Shown: one piece after another, positions 35,117 through 46,501 of the stretch
Position numbering within the stretch: position 1 is the first letter of the stretch
How the letters are laid out: each line of letters opens with the position of its first letter
From: Sesamum alatum
Taxonomy: Eukaryota; Streptophyta; Magnoliopsida; Lamiales; Pedaliaceae
Direction of reading: 5' to 3'
Assembly: GCA_034509735.1 (NCBI GenBank)
Contig: JACGWO010000004.1
Coordinates: 24,657,395-24,721,394, forward strand
DNA: 64,000 nt
Made by a program: the position numbers and the translations under genes
The notes under the pieces: model-generated
What the model saw: only the letters and a program-made list of their open reading frames with translations
Databases searched by the model: none
Told to the model about the DNA's origin: nothing

Positions 35117-36194
35117 AGTTCCATAGTGATTTGTGTGTGACTATTTAGGTTCATCCTCATCTAGACTTAGGCTTGTGTCCCACATAATTAATTAAATAAA
35201 TATAATTTAATTAATTATTTCTGATTAACCATTAATCAGAAACGCAGGTCACCAGGGGTGACCATCGAACAACGGTCCATGGCACTAGTGACTAGGTCAA
35301 TGTTGGCGTGAATATTTAGGCTCTCGAGTACCATACAGGTTCGACCCTTCTATCAACCATCTCCCAGTCTAAGTCTAGGGTATGGAATTGGACGTAGGTT
35401 CTCATCCTTGACTAGACAGTGATGCTCAAATCTCGAGATGTATTTACTCTATTGATCGACATAGGAAACCATTTTCTATTCGATCAATCACTTGGGCCAC
35501 ATACTAAAAGATTTTAAAACCATCTCAGAATGCATAAGAGAGCAACTACATACACTGACAGGTGATGGACTCTATCTTGGAACCCACGTCCTTGCTATAT
35601 ATTCTGATTACACTAGGCAAGGCTTATAATCACCACATCAAAGACACAATCATCTCTCGCCAAACCCAAGATATAATCATATGTATGTGGATGTCGTAGT
35701 TTTTGAGGATTAATCCCGTACTGTTGGAGCTTGGGAGTTTTAGTCATACCGACCAAGCCTCAGTAAGACAACTCCCCGCGAGTCAGTTTAGTCGGCTTGA
35801 CAACCTTGTCAACCACCCACTAAAGTTGCATAAACGTCCAACATCATCGAAGAAATACAACATTTATCCATGAATTCAACATTTAGTCCAAGTCTCAGTA
35901 AGACTCTCGATGCCCTGTCTTGAGGTCTTTGACTTGGAACGTGTCAGACCCAACCCTCAGAAGTTGGTCTCGTACCTGTCATCCAATGCGCAATCCAACT
36001 ACACGGGTTGTTCATTTGGTTTGTGGGCTTCGCTGTGATGTTAAAATAATTAAACATAATGAGTAAGCACAACAAATACAATTACCAAATATGAATACTT
36101 ACTTTCTTCATAATTAATAGTACATTACATCGAAATTGTGAAAACAAATTACATAAAGGCTAAACTAATTGGCTTATGGTCACTTATTCTAACA
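35117..36194 (-). repeat. Ty1/copia LTR fragment (U3 half)
   Basis: This is the 5' 1.08 kb of an LTR of the same broad family as 60025-62266, on the minus strand. The end TGTTAGAATAAGTGACC is at 36194. Shared phrases include 'acggtccatggcac', 'caatgttggcgtgaat' and 'cgattaatcagaaa'-type segments. There is no polypurine tract next to it, so it is probably a solo LTR cut by the CACTA-like insertion. Confidence 0.75.
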
Positions 36195-36434
36195 TTTTCA
36201 AGTGTAATGTGATTGTGGAACATATATAAAATGGTGATGTGATGAAAAATGTTCATTTTGCCACCTAAATGCTGGAAGAATGAAATTCATAAGCTAAGTT
36301 AAATGCAAAAGGAAACACATGCCCTATTAATATTTCATCAACAAAGAAGGCAGAAGTGTCAATCCTTTCACAATTTAAGTCGTGTTAACAACCTTGGCAA
36401 TTCAAATTTACAGCAGTGAGTGTTCAAACACTCA

Positions 36435-36469
<35 letters not shown>

Positions 36470-36970
36470 AGCTAAATCTGTCAACACAGTTGCATTTGAA
36501 GCCAATTACATTTTTAAAAGCACAGTTTTGCAGCAATCATTGTTGTCTACATGAAATGGCTTCTTCTTCTATAGCTGCAACAACATTCTCAAATAGTTAA
36601 CTCCCCTTACATAAGCTGAATCTGACAGAGTTTGAAGTGCTGCTTCCAATGGGTCTCCATAGAGGTTTGAATAAGATATTGTTGATTGAGTTTTGAGAGG
36701 GGTGGCAATAGGTAGGTTTGGGCGAACCTAGGATCCGCCCCACCCTCTCCCGTCCCAGCAGGTCTTTTGTCGGGGGGGGGGGGGTCTAACCCCGTAGACC
36801 CGGTTATTTTTATTTTTTTATATTTTTTTATTTTTTTCACAAATATATAATATAAAATCAACATATCAATTATAAAGAAAATTATTCATGGACTAACTCA
36901 AATATTCAAGTCCAAAATATAAATTTTCAAGTACAAATTGTGATAAAATATATATAAAAGTGCAACAATA
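36195..36970. other. Gene-less stretch with a TA microsatellite and a G13 tract
   Basis: A TA repeat lies at about 36436-36467 and 13 consecutive G at 36772-36784. A short open stretch at 36554 (MASSSIAATTFSNS) looks like a transit-peptide start but stops at once, so no gene is claimed. Confidence 0.45.
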
Positions 36971-37181
36971 TGAGAATTGAAATTGAGAGGAAAAGAAAGT
37001 ATTTTATATATTTCTTCTTTTCACTATACAAATAAAATGGCCTATTTATTGGCTCCAAGATTACAACCAAAAGTCCCATCTTTGATGAGGGGAGATGAAC
37101 CACAAGAGTTTATAATTTATGAGAGAATGCCAAGAGTATGGGAGATGAAGATGAACATCCACAACTTTAAATATGATAACA
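36971..37181 (-). repeat. Short 3' LTR of a second Ty1/copia family
   Basis: On the minus strand, AAGGGGGAG (a polypurine tract, 37190-37182) precedes TGTTATCATATTTAAAG at 37181. The LTR would end near 36971 (...TTCTCA). At about 210 bp it is quite unlike the 2.2-kb copia LTRs elsewhere in the window. The far end is not certain. Confidence 0.5.
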
Positions 37182-37229
37182 CTCCCCCTTGGATGTTCAT
37201 TAATCAAGAATATGCCTCGTTAAAACCTT

Positions 37230-38195
37230 ACTAGGAAAAACCTCGAGGGACAAAAACCTAGTGAAGGGAAAAGAGTACCATTCTTCTTAAGATCATGAGC
37301 GAAGAAGAATTTTGGTAAAATACATACCACATTATCTTCATATAAGATCGTTGGGGTAATCTTTCAAATGATAATTCACAAGTCCCTCGAATGTGTCGAA
37401 TCATGGATCTCAACTAGATACATTCTTGAGTTGCCTCATGTATTGATATAATTTCTGCATAATTCGATGAGGTGACTATTATTGTTTGTTTCATTGATCG
37501 CTATGAAATTGCTCTAAGATAGCGAAGTATATGCTTAATTCCATTCCAATGCCTTCGTGTGGGTGAAGAACTATATCTTGCTAATAAATTAGTAGCAAAT
37601 GTCATATCAATCTTGTATGGTTAGCAAGATACATTTAGTGCTCCAATTGCACTAAGATATAGTACTTCAGGACCAAGTAGTTCTTCATCACTTTCTCGAG
37701 GTCTAAAAGAATCCTTCTTCAATTTTAATGATCTTACAACCATTGGGGTGCTCAATGGATGTGAATTGTCCATATCAAATCACTTTAACGCCTTAGCGAT
37801 ATAAGCTTCTTGATGCACAAGGATTCCATTCTGTAAATGTTCAACTTGCAATTCAAGACAATATTTTGTTCTTCCTAAATCTGTCATCTCAAACTCTTTC
37901 TTTAAGCAGTTTATAGTCTTTGGAAGCCCTTCTGGAGTTCCAATAATGTTTAAGTCATCAACATAGACTACAAAATTATAACAAATTCATTTCAAGATCT
38001 TCTCATGAAAATACATGGACAAATGGGATTATTTTTGTATTCTTCTTTCAATGAATGATCACTGGGACGATTATACCACATTCGTTCAGATTGCTTCAAC
38101 CCATAAAGGGATTTATTTAATTTAATAGAATAATGTTCTCGAGAAGTTGAATTGTATGCTTCGGGCAAATGAAATCCTTCAGGGATTTGTTATTA
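37230..38195 (-). pseudogene. Ty1/copia RT-RNase H relic
   Basis: The minus strand reads IPEGFHLPEAYNSTSREHYS and KLNKSLYGLKQ near 38,190-38,090, then the catalytic Y-V-D-D near 37,960 with LNIIGTPEGLPKTINCLKKEFEM. It continues DLGRTKYCLELQVEHLQNGILVHQEAY, then the [28 protein letters not shown] block and parts of RNase H near 37,470-37,380. Several stops and frame changes are present. The upstream end is cut at 38195, where LINE sequence begins. Confidence 0.75.
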
Positions 38196-38343
38196 AAGAA
38201 TCTACCTCCATTTTTTTATACGGATGAAGTATATTATTAAAATCACCTATAACTAACTGGCGTGTATCATTTATGGAGTCTGCGAACGAATTTAAATTTT
38301 CCCCTACCTGGGCCTATTGAGACACATTGGGGTAATTATAAAT
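38196..38343 (-). pseudogene. LINE endonuclease fragment, distal part
   Basis: On the minus strand it reads YPNVSQ, then ENLNSFADSINDTRQLVIGDFNNIL, the plant LINE endonuclease block (usual form ...F...I..PWLVIGDFN). One stop is present. The proximal part lies across the MITE insertion at 46956, and the two halves share the 9-bp duplication ATTATAAAT. Confidence 0.6.
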
Positions 38344-38530
38344 GGAGAAATTGCAAAATTAATCCCGTATCTTAGGGGGTGGTATTTTTAATCCCGTAAC
38401 TTTGACATTGACAATTTTAGTCCTATAACTTCTGAAAACGTAGCAATTTTGGTCTCCGACAGAATCTGGGTGAATTTTGGCCAAATTTTGGATGATTTTA
38501 CCCCTATACAGCTTTAAAATAAGCATTTTA

Positions 38531-39313
38531 GGGCATGATTGGTATGAGGGAATGCATTTGGAATGGAATGAACATTCCTAATCTTATTCCAAACACATGT
38601 TTGGTATAATTTAGGAATAGCAATAGCCATTCCTTTGGGAATGCCCATTCCCATAAATATGGGATTAGGCATTCCCCCACTCACCCATGGTTTTAGCTAT
38701 TCCCAATAGTTTGGGAATAGATTTTGTTTTTATATACTGCTAAAATAATTTTTAATAAAATTATAGTTGCGAGATTTATAGTCACAAAATTATATATTAT
38801 TTCAATACATTAAAATAAATGAATATCAATATAAAATATTTAAATATGTGGTTTTTAGAAAATATAAAATGTAAAATATAAAAAAAATTCTTAAATATTT
38901 TATTAAATATAATATAAAATTATTAACATCTTTATAGGCATTTTACCAGATATTACTATAAGCATAAGCATTTACCAAATAATAAGTATTTTTTAAAAAA
39001 ATTTAAATATATGAAAACGTCCAACAATATATATATATATTATAAATTTATAATTAATTTAATATTTCAAAAATAATATTCCTTATGTCATTAATGAGAC
39101 GTAGCTTAGTTGTTTTTATTTTAATTTTTAAGTTTCATTATTAAAAAATATATAAATGAGTAATTTGAAAGTTTTGATTCAATTCTCCTTTTCATTCCTT
39201 TGGTATACCAAACATAGGAATGGTATACCAAAATCATTCCATTCCTACTTTTATTCCATTCCTAATTTCATTCCATTCTCACTCAATTCCATTCCTATAT
39301 ACCAATCATGCCC
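38531..39313. mobile_element. Tourist/Harbinger-type non-autonomous element (783 bp)
   Basis: It starts GGGCATGATTGGTATGAGGG and ends CCTATATACCAATCATGCCC, flanked by TTA on both sides (38528-38530 and 39314-39316), the TSD of PIF/Harbinger elements. The arms are rich in 'ggaatg/cattcc' words. The interior is AT-rich without an ORF. It sits in the left arm of the MULE-type MITE. Confidence 0.85.
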
Positions 39314-39364
39314 TTAGTCCATTTCCATTTCTTTTGGCATTTTATCACCCATGCTCTTTAGAAA

Positions 39365-39377
39365 TGGTACCAGAGCC
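39365..39377 (+). promoter_or_regulatory. tRNA-Met primer-binding site of the caulimovirid copy
   Basis: TGGTACCAGAGCC matches the initiator tRNA-Met complement TGGTATCAGAGCC with one change. It lies at the left end of the viral sequence. Confidence 0.75.
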
Positions 39378-39419
39378 TAGGTTTATTGAAAAAATATTTG
39401 TTTATAATACATATTGATA

Positions 39420-41512
39420 TTTTATCCCTAACGGAGGAGATTTTAAAAGCATGGAACCGAACGAAAGTTCGAGTTACATTGAAAACAGAGAATATTTTCA
39501 AATTCTGAAAATATAGAAAACAGAATTTCTTATGGAAATTCTTAGAACCATCACCAACAGTCCAAGGTTGGTCGATCCATCACTTCTTCCAAAGGAAGAA
39601 AAAGAGGAATGGCACAGAAATCGCCATGTCCAACAGGCGCTACCAGGAAATACGGTGAGACGTCTATAGGGAGTTGAGATCCATGGAAGAATCCCAACCA
39701 GGAAATCCGGAACAGGTAGATTCCTAAAAAAATACAGTTCCAAAAATAATGACTAGAGGAACTGATTGGAGAGAACTCGAACCGGATACCTCGAAGTACT
39801 CGTAGGACCTTAGGGAGGTCCAAAAGACAGTTCAAGACTACGGACATAGGTTAACCCATATACCTATGAAAATAGACCTTTTGAACCAAAAGATGGATGA
39901 GATCTACAGAAGCATCTTACAGATCTGAAGGCTGAAGTCACAGATCTAAAAAGAAATCAAAAGGAATACCTCTGAGACATCCAGATCTCATCAGGAACGC
40001 ATCAGGGACGCTCTTGGACCGGTATCTTTCCTACATCAGAAGGGAAAGGCAAAGGAGATCTCGAAGCCAAAGACACAAGAAGAACAAATCATCGAGATCA
40101 TCAAATCAATAAACTAATGGAGATATCAAGAGTGGATCTATCGGATCTACAAGAGTTAGCTGAATCCTTTTCCCAACTGGGGATTGTGGATTTAGTCAAC
40201 ATCTAAACCAATAAGGTCGCTCCAGCTTTACCACCGCCTGAGGGAAGCACAGGCTCAAATGATCCTCCGCAAGATCATCCAATGAGAGAAGGTACGGATT
40301 TTCACACCAATGCTACCCCTACTTTCGTAGGGACAAGATTGCGAGAAAATCTTGGAAGAAATCCAAGACGAGTGCCTGAAAACACACCATGGGCAAGGAC
40401 CATGCTCTAGCCCTTACATCCATATGGCACTGTTCTCAACCTGGATGTTATCGACTTCTGAAACATCAAGAAGTTGATAGATGAATGGGTTGCAGCCATG
40501 AAAATTGCAGCAACTACCTTGGAATTAGACAAGGATAACTTCATAAAGTTTTGGAGTTAAGCTTGGAAGGGTCGGTAAAGATCGGATGGGATAATACCCC
40601 GGAAGAGATCAAAGCAAGCATCCTTGAAGGAGAGTCTAAAAGTTCACTTCCAGATAGACTCAGAAAGTTAATCAAGATCCACTTCATCGGAGATGGATAT
40701 TTCGAAGGAAGCAGAACAGAAAAGGCTAGGGAGTATGCAAAAGCTCTTTTTGGCCTCGAATTAAGAAGTATCTGTGCAGTAGATGAATATATCTTCTGGT
40801 TCCACAAATACTTTTTCCAGAGCGGGGTAACAACCGAAGTAGCTGCCCCAATGTTCTTTGCAAAGATCTACAGCCCATGCAAGAAAATGTTGATACAATC
40901 ATACAAAGTACCTGCAGGACAACTAGATTCAGTTGCAAGAAGGATGTCTTTCCTCAAAGACAAACTGAAGGATTGGTGTTACCAAGCATCCATCCAAAAG
41001 AACATGAAGAGACTGAGAGGTAAAATCAAAAGAACCCCTCTCTATTGTGATAATAACGATTTTCCAACTATTATAGGAGAATCAAGCGAGCAAAAGAAGA
41101 GGAGAAAGCAAAGCCGCGACTCTTATTCCAGGAGTTCCAGAAAATCCTCTTTTAGAAGGGTATCATTGTGGTCCAAATCAAAAGTCAGATCATACAAATC
41201 AGGACAGAGAACAGGACCAACAAGGGCTTCATCCCAAGGATCTAGATGATCAGAGGCAAAATCCACAGGACGAACCCCTACACGAAGAACTTTCAGACGA
41301 GCCCATACCCGAGCTAATGAAAGTTTTAAGGATTGCAACTGCTGGACATGCGGAGCGAAAGGACATATCTCCCCAGATTGCCTGCAGAAACGTGGTGAAT
41401 TACGCCAATTTGAAGCCACAAACGACATCCTAGATGCAGTCTACTACGGTGATTTGGTACCAATCTATCAATTCGAAGATCTTCCATCAGATGAAAGCAT
41501 CTACGAGGAATA
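39420..41512 (+). pseudogene. Caulimovirid coat protein region
   Basis: The N-terminal ~1 kb (39,420-40,550) is acidic with possible coiled-coil pieces and many stops. The longest open block, 40551-41249, holds the conserved capsid core around WDNTPEEIKASI and AKALFGLELRSICAVDEYIF and ends in a Lys/Arg/Ser-rich stretch. At 41340-41381, in another frame, is a zinc knuckle CX2CX4HX4C (C-W-T-C...H...D-C), the RNA-binding mark of caulimovirid coat proteins, followed by an acidic tail to 41512. At least one frame change and several stops separate the pieces. It precedes the movement protein. No intact product is possible. Confidence 0.75.
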
Positions 41513-41613
41513 AATAGAAAGTGATTCGGATGGATCTTCAACCGAATCAGAATAATTACAGCGAAGGAGATAGGCTTCAAACCTCAGATAGCCTATCAGG
41601 ATTCTTTTCAAGG

Positions 41614-42750
41614 ATGACGGTGTCAAACAAAACATTGGAAAGAATCATGAGACAAGACTGTAATCTTAGCCCATACGACGGTCTTTGGATTGGAGGGATC
41701 GGAAGAGTCCTCCACCAGATAGGACTGAACCAAAGGAAACATCACATAATCTACAAAGTAAGTTCAGGTGAGTTTGCTATCCCTATGGAACTTACTGGTA
41801 ATGTGATGGAAATGCAGCTTATTCCTAAAGAAGAAATTCTTGAAGAATTAAGTAAACTCAGGGAAGAAGTAGCGGTCACTATGAAATAGATCCACATAGG
41901 AGCTATTGAAGTAGTAACAAAAGCAACTTTTAAGGAAGGAATTGATTCGGAAATACATTTGTCAATAATGGATAGAAGAATCAATAACTTAAGAGATGGT
42001 TGTATTGGGACAATGATAGGAAATTTTTATGTAGGAAACTAATATTTGATATTCATCCTAGGATAGCATACAACCTAGCAGACCAAGATTTCAGTAGAGT
42101 CTTAACCCTTCATCAGGATTTTAAAAGAAAAGATCTTATGAAAGATGGAAAAGACCATGTTCTATAACATATAGAATAGCCTATGCCCTTTCCAACACAC
42201 ATCATTCTGATTTGTTTCTTAGGAAAGAGTATATTGAGATTCCTAGAATTTTCAAGGAATTCGCTAAGTTAATGACACCAGATCCTATTAGAATACCTAG
42301 AATAGGTGGTGTTGATATCTTGATAAAAGATCACCTAATTTTAGATTGAGCCCTTAGTTCTAGAACTGATTTTAGTAGCAGGATTTCCTTTTCAGAAGAT
42401 AGGATTATGGCCTATAAAGGAAAGGAATCAGAATTATTGAAGCCCCAAGCTATCAGGGTTGATAATGTGAAACTCCAATGCGTAGAAGGTTGGAAACAAA
42501 TTCAGGTTATATTTGACATCACTGAAAAAGAAAACTATTTTCCGTGTGATGACTTATATCATTTGCAACAACCTATTGTGGGAAAATACGAAGGAATGCT
42601 AGAAATAGCAGGCCATGAGATATTTGTTGCAGGATGAGAAAATGGGATAATGACTTTGGGGTTAAGTTTCCTCGAAGATCATAAACCATGGGGGAGAAAA
42701 GGTAATGATATGGAACTCAGTCTAAGTGGTTATACCATTAGAATTAAATG
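41614..42750 (+). pseudogene. Caulimovirid movement protein region
   Basis: The block at 41,614-41,889 is open, then a stop at 41887-41889 is followed in the same frame by the family's most conserved stretch (IHIGAIEVVTKATF near 41,890, then a D-x-R-I-x-N and IGTMIG segment to ~42,040). Further pieces are open at 42,407-42,637. In intact viruses this 30K-type protein forms tubules at plasmodesmata for cell-to-cell spread. At least two stops and frame changes disrupt it. Its placement between coat protein and protease is the feature that suggests Cavemovirus/Solendovirus-like order. Confidence 0.75.
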
Positions 42751-42754
42751 ACTA

Positions 42755-44764
42755 GCCCCTTTTCTATATACATATCTGTTGGTATGTTGTATGAACAATA
42801 TAAGTTAGAATATTTTGTAGCTTATATTGACTCAGGATCAGGGATTTGCACGGCAAAGCCTGGTGTGTTCCCTAGTGAAGCTATGGAATCCTTACCCATT
42901 ATTGCAGGAAGGGATTTTTCATAAAAAATTCTTGTACTCAATAAGGGTATACGAGAAGCAAAAATCATGATTGGAGTAGCATTTGGAACACCTTGGTTCA
43001 AGGTAAAGACGCTCCTATTTACTTTCATGAGACAAGAGCAGATATTTTGCTAGGTAATAATTTCATCCAAACTTTTGGAAAATATGTCCAGGATAACCAC
43101 AAGAATTTATTGATTTTTACTACTAACTGTGGTAGCGAGATACAGGTTTTGGGTAGAGAAAAGGCATTTAACAAAATAATGCCCATAAATTCCTGCAGCA
43201 AACGTGGTGATGATGCCAAATTAACTCATCCAAAAGTGCAGGATAGAAGAAAATTTGGTAAGGCTCTTTTGTCTTTCAAGCAACAGGGTTTTGCTGATGC
43301 TTCGGAAGAAGATCTTAGGATCTTGAAGGAAGCTATACAAGAGTGCAGGTCAATGGACATGGACGGAGAAAGTAAACTTTCTCTCAAGAATGTCAAGAGG
43401 CTTATTCAAAGGAATTTCAGTGAGAATCCTTTGGCATGGTGGGATAGAAATAAGATCGAGGCTATTCTAAAGATCAAAGAGGATTGCAAGTACGAGTATG
43501 TCCAATACAAGCCTATCCAAATGAACATGGAGGATAAGAAAGATATGCAGGAGATCATTAAAGAGCATATCAATCTTAGACTCATCGAGCCTGGAGTCTC
43601 GGCCTATGGTAGCCCTGGTTTTTTGATAAGAAACTATGGTGAGATAAAAAGAGGTAAACCCAGGTTAGTCATTAACTATCAAGGCATTAATAGAATATTA
43701 GAATATGATGGTTATTACATCCCAAGTGGAGAACACTTAATTGATTTTCAAGTTCGATTGCAAATCTGGATTTTATCAGATTAAAATGAAAATGATTCAA
43801 AGAAATACACTGCATTTTCCACACCTCATGGACAATATATCTGGAATGTACTTTCAATGGGACTTGCCAATGTAGCCCAGATGTTTCAAAGAAAGATGGA
43901 TAATCTTTTCAAAGACTATCTAGAGTTTATGTTTGTTTACAAAGACGACATCTTGATTGCATCTAAAAATATACAGGATCATATTAGACATCTTGAAATA
44001 TTTTTTTGATGCATGCCATAAGGAGGGATTAGTGCTTTCCGAAAAGAAAGCCATCATAGCTATCAATAAAATTGAATTTCTAGGAATTCTTATTGACGAA
44101 ACAGGTATTGAGTTGCAGGAACACATTGTAGAAAAGATTCGTAATTTTCCTGACATTCTTAAAGATAAGAAGCAACTTCAAAGCTTCTTGGCAGTTGTCA
44201 ATTTTGCAAGAATCTTTATCAAGGACCTCAAAAAATACACAAAGGATTTCCCTCATTTTTTCAAAGAAACAGAAAGTTCAAAGTGGAAATGGGAGGAAAT
44301 TCATACGCAACGGGTTCGTAGTTAAAACAGGTTTGCAATAACCTGCCAAAGCTTGCAATGCCACAAGACGAGAATGAGTTGGTAGTCTACACGGACGCCA
44401 ATGATTACAGATGGGTTACAGTGCTCATGAGAAAAACAACTACTGGCGAAGAGCCATGTAGAAACACAGGAGGGTTGTTCATCGAACAACAAGCTAAATT
44501 ATGGCATATTAACGAGAAGGAATTCTTTGCAGTTTGGAAGGCTTTCAAAAAATGGTCTTTGTTCTTACTAGCCAAAGAATTTACATTAAAAGTTGATAAT
44601 ATGAATGTTAAGGCTTTCTTAAAAAATAAATTTGAATCAAAGATTGAGAAAGCTCGTATTATTAGATGGCAAGCAGAATGCAAATATTATTGTTATAATA
44701 TTGTCGTTATCAAATCTCATGAAAATATTCTTGCAGATTTCTTAACAAGAGATGGAGGCAGCTG
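42755..44764 (+). pseudogene. Caulimovirid protease-reverse transcriptase-RNase H region
   Basis: The aspartic protease D-S-G motif is at 42829-42837. The RT N-terminal half is open at 42993-43784, with WWDRNKIEA, LIEPGVSAYGSP and KPRLVINYQGIN. The frame then changes near 43,780, and the catalytic motif reads Y-K-D-D at 43938-43949, where the family usually has a hydrophobic residue between Y and D-D. RNase H lies at 44358-44765, with V-Y-T-D-A-N at its start and a C-terminal V-I-K-S-H-E-N...D-F-L-T block. A stop lies near 44,009 and more frame changes near 44,320. Inactive as it stands. Confidence 0.85.
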
Positions 44765-46064
44765 AAGCAGACTCCGTCATCATCAGGCTCAGGCACCTCA
44801 GGGAGAACCTTGAGGAGATTGACAAGAGATTTGCACAGCTAACAGTTAAAGCCCAAATAGCTGGCCAAGTCCAACGAACTAATCTGGATACTGTCCGAAG
44901 CGCCATCAGGAGTACCAAACTTGCTGCAAGCTCGTTATGGGACGACTTACTGGAACCAATTCAAATGGCATCATCTTCGGTGATAGCCCGAGAATTAAGA
45001 GAGCAGGGCTTTAAACCTGCAATTAGAACATGGTTGTAAACCTGTAGCGGCAGATTCAAATACTGCTTGCACAAGGCCATCGCCAGACTTTGGTGAAAAG
45101 GCAAAAGTTGAGTTACAGGAAGTGCAAACTCCTAATAATTCAAGTCAACCTAGCACCTCTGGGGTTAAAGAGGATGAGATTAACCTTAGGTCGATGACGG
45201 GCACCTCTAAGGTTAATACTAACGAGGCTTTATCTTCTGTTTCCGCTTGGCAGGATTATCAGATATCATGGGAAAAACTTGTTTCCCGTAAAGGCATAAG
45301 CCCAGGCAAGACCATTATAGACACATCCGGAAGATATAACAGATGATGGTTGCTCGAAGGGTCTAAACCAGAAGAGGTACGAGAGTGGTATGATTTTGGA
45401 GCCCTTACTTCAGTTCATACTATGTCACCAAGCTTTTCGGAAATCTCAAAGCTTCCGGAATGGATCAGTGGGGCGGTATATGATGCATGGCAAACCAATC
45501 CCCACCTTAAACGAGGAGATATTTTGGAGCTCAAGTTCATTACCATAGCTCCAAAAATCGTAGGAAAAGGGTCTCATCCAACATTCCATTTCATCAAATT
45601 ACAGAGACCTGACATGATAGCATTTAACAAAGTGAAGGCTGCCACAGGAGAAGCTCCCCTGGTATCTTCCCTCAGTGAAGATGACATATCCACTATAAGA
45701 GCTTGGGGCTATTGGGTCTGTCTCACAGAGATGGATATAGTCAAGTATCCATTTAAAATTTCCTCCAATAAATTAAATGGATAATTCTTGTTAAACGTCC
45801 ATGACGGGAAGAAGCACAGAGTTCGCGGAGAGCTTGTTTGAGAAGAAACGAATGCTTATTTGGGAAAACAAGCTACCAGCGATAGAGGCCACAAGAAAGA
45901 AGGCCTGCAACATGATGCACGTTGGGCAATGGCATAACCATGTATGTGCTTGCTGTGAAAAACAAGAAAAGCCCCTGTTCGGGACAAGGATTTGGGTAAC
46001 CCAAAATAAACCCAAACCGAAACCAGAAAAGGGTAAAAGAAAGAATTTTTACAAAAAGAGGTAA
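44752..46064 (+). pseudogene. Fourth ORF of the caulimovirid copy, function not recognised
   Basis: The start codon at 44752 overlaps the end of the RNase H reading, as in related viruses. The first 95 residues (44752-45039) are a probable coiled coil (RLRHLRENLEEIDKRFAQL). After frame changes a well-conserved-looking block is open at 45350-45784 (EWYDFGALTSVHTMSPSFSE, LPEWISGAVYDAW, then RAWGYWVCLTEMDIV). The last block, 45801-46064, is basic, with a C-A-C-C motif and a Lys-rich end. Its position matches the translation transactivator/inclusion-body gene of other caulimovirids, but no diagnostic domain is recognised. Confidence 0.55.
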
Positions 46065-46212
46065 AAATCTCAAAATGTAAAAAGGCAAGGAAAAGACTGT
46101 TGGCAAAAAACGACAAAAGCCAACAGTCAGATAGGACAGAAAGCACCAGCTGGAGAGCACATGGCCAACAAGCCATAATGACCACAGCTGGAAAGTAAAA
46201 AGACAAAACGGG

Positions 46213-46290
46213 TGACGAATGCAGTGACGGCATCGACATCCAAAGCAAGAATGAAGTCCGGGTTTGAAGTCCGCGGGCTATTATAAATAG
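46213..46290 (+). promoter_or_regulatory. Caulimovirid promoter: as-1-like element and TATA box
   Basis: Two TGACG motifs at 46213-46217 and 46225-46229 are 7 bp apart, the spacing of the as-1 element of the 35S promoter. TATAAATAG follows at 46282-46290, 52 bp downstream. This sits after the last viral ORF, where the pregenomic RNA promoter belongs. Transcription would start near 46,310. Confidence 0.8.
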
Positions 46291-46495
46291 AGAGCTAGGA
46301 AGCAGATGGAGGACATCAGAAAACTTCTCCAACTCTTCATAAAACTAAATTGTGTCTTTAAATTCTCTAAATGTTAGCATATCCAGTGTATGGGGTTATC
46401 CCCAACGAGTCAAATCCTCTTATCCTTGAGAGGCTAAATAGTTTTCTCCTCCGATAGAGGAATATAATATCTATGTAATATTCAAATATTTCTTC

Positions 46496-46501
46496 AATAA
46501 A
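46496..46501 (+). terminator. Poly(A) signal of the caulimovirid copy
   Basis: AATAAA lies about 190 nt after the inferred transcription start, the distance expected for the short terminal redundancy of pregenomic RNA. Confidence 0.65.

Noticed and set aside
36382..36600. Possible transit-peptide gene start (MASSSIAATTFSNS)
   Set aside because: It stops after 14 codons, no splice continuation is convincing, and no mature-protein homology is seen on either strand.
45856..46332. Minus-strand hydrophobic ORF under the caulimovirid fourth ORF and promoter
   Set aside because: It is a shadow of the plus-strand coding bias. It overlaps the as-1/TATA region and has no family pattern.
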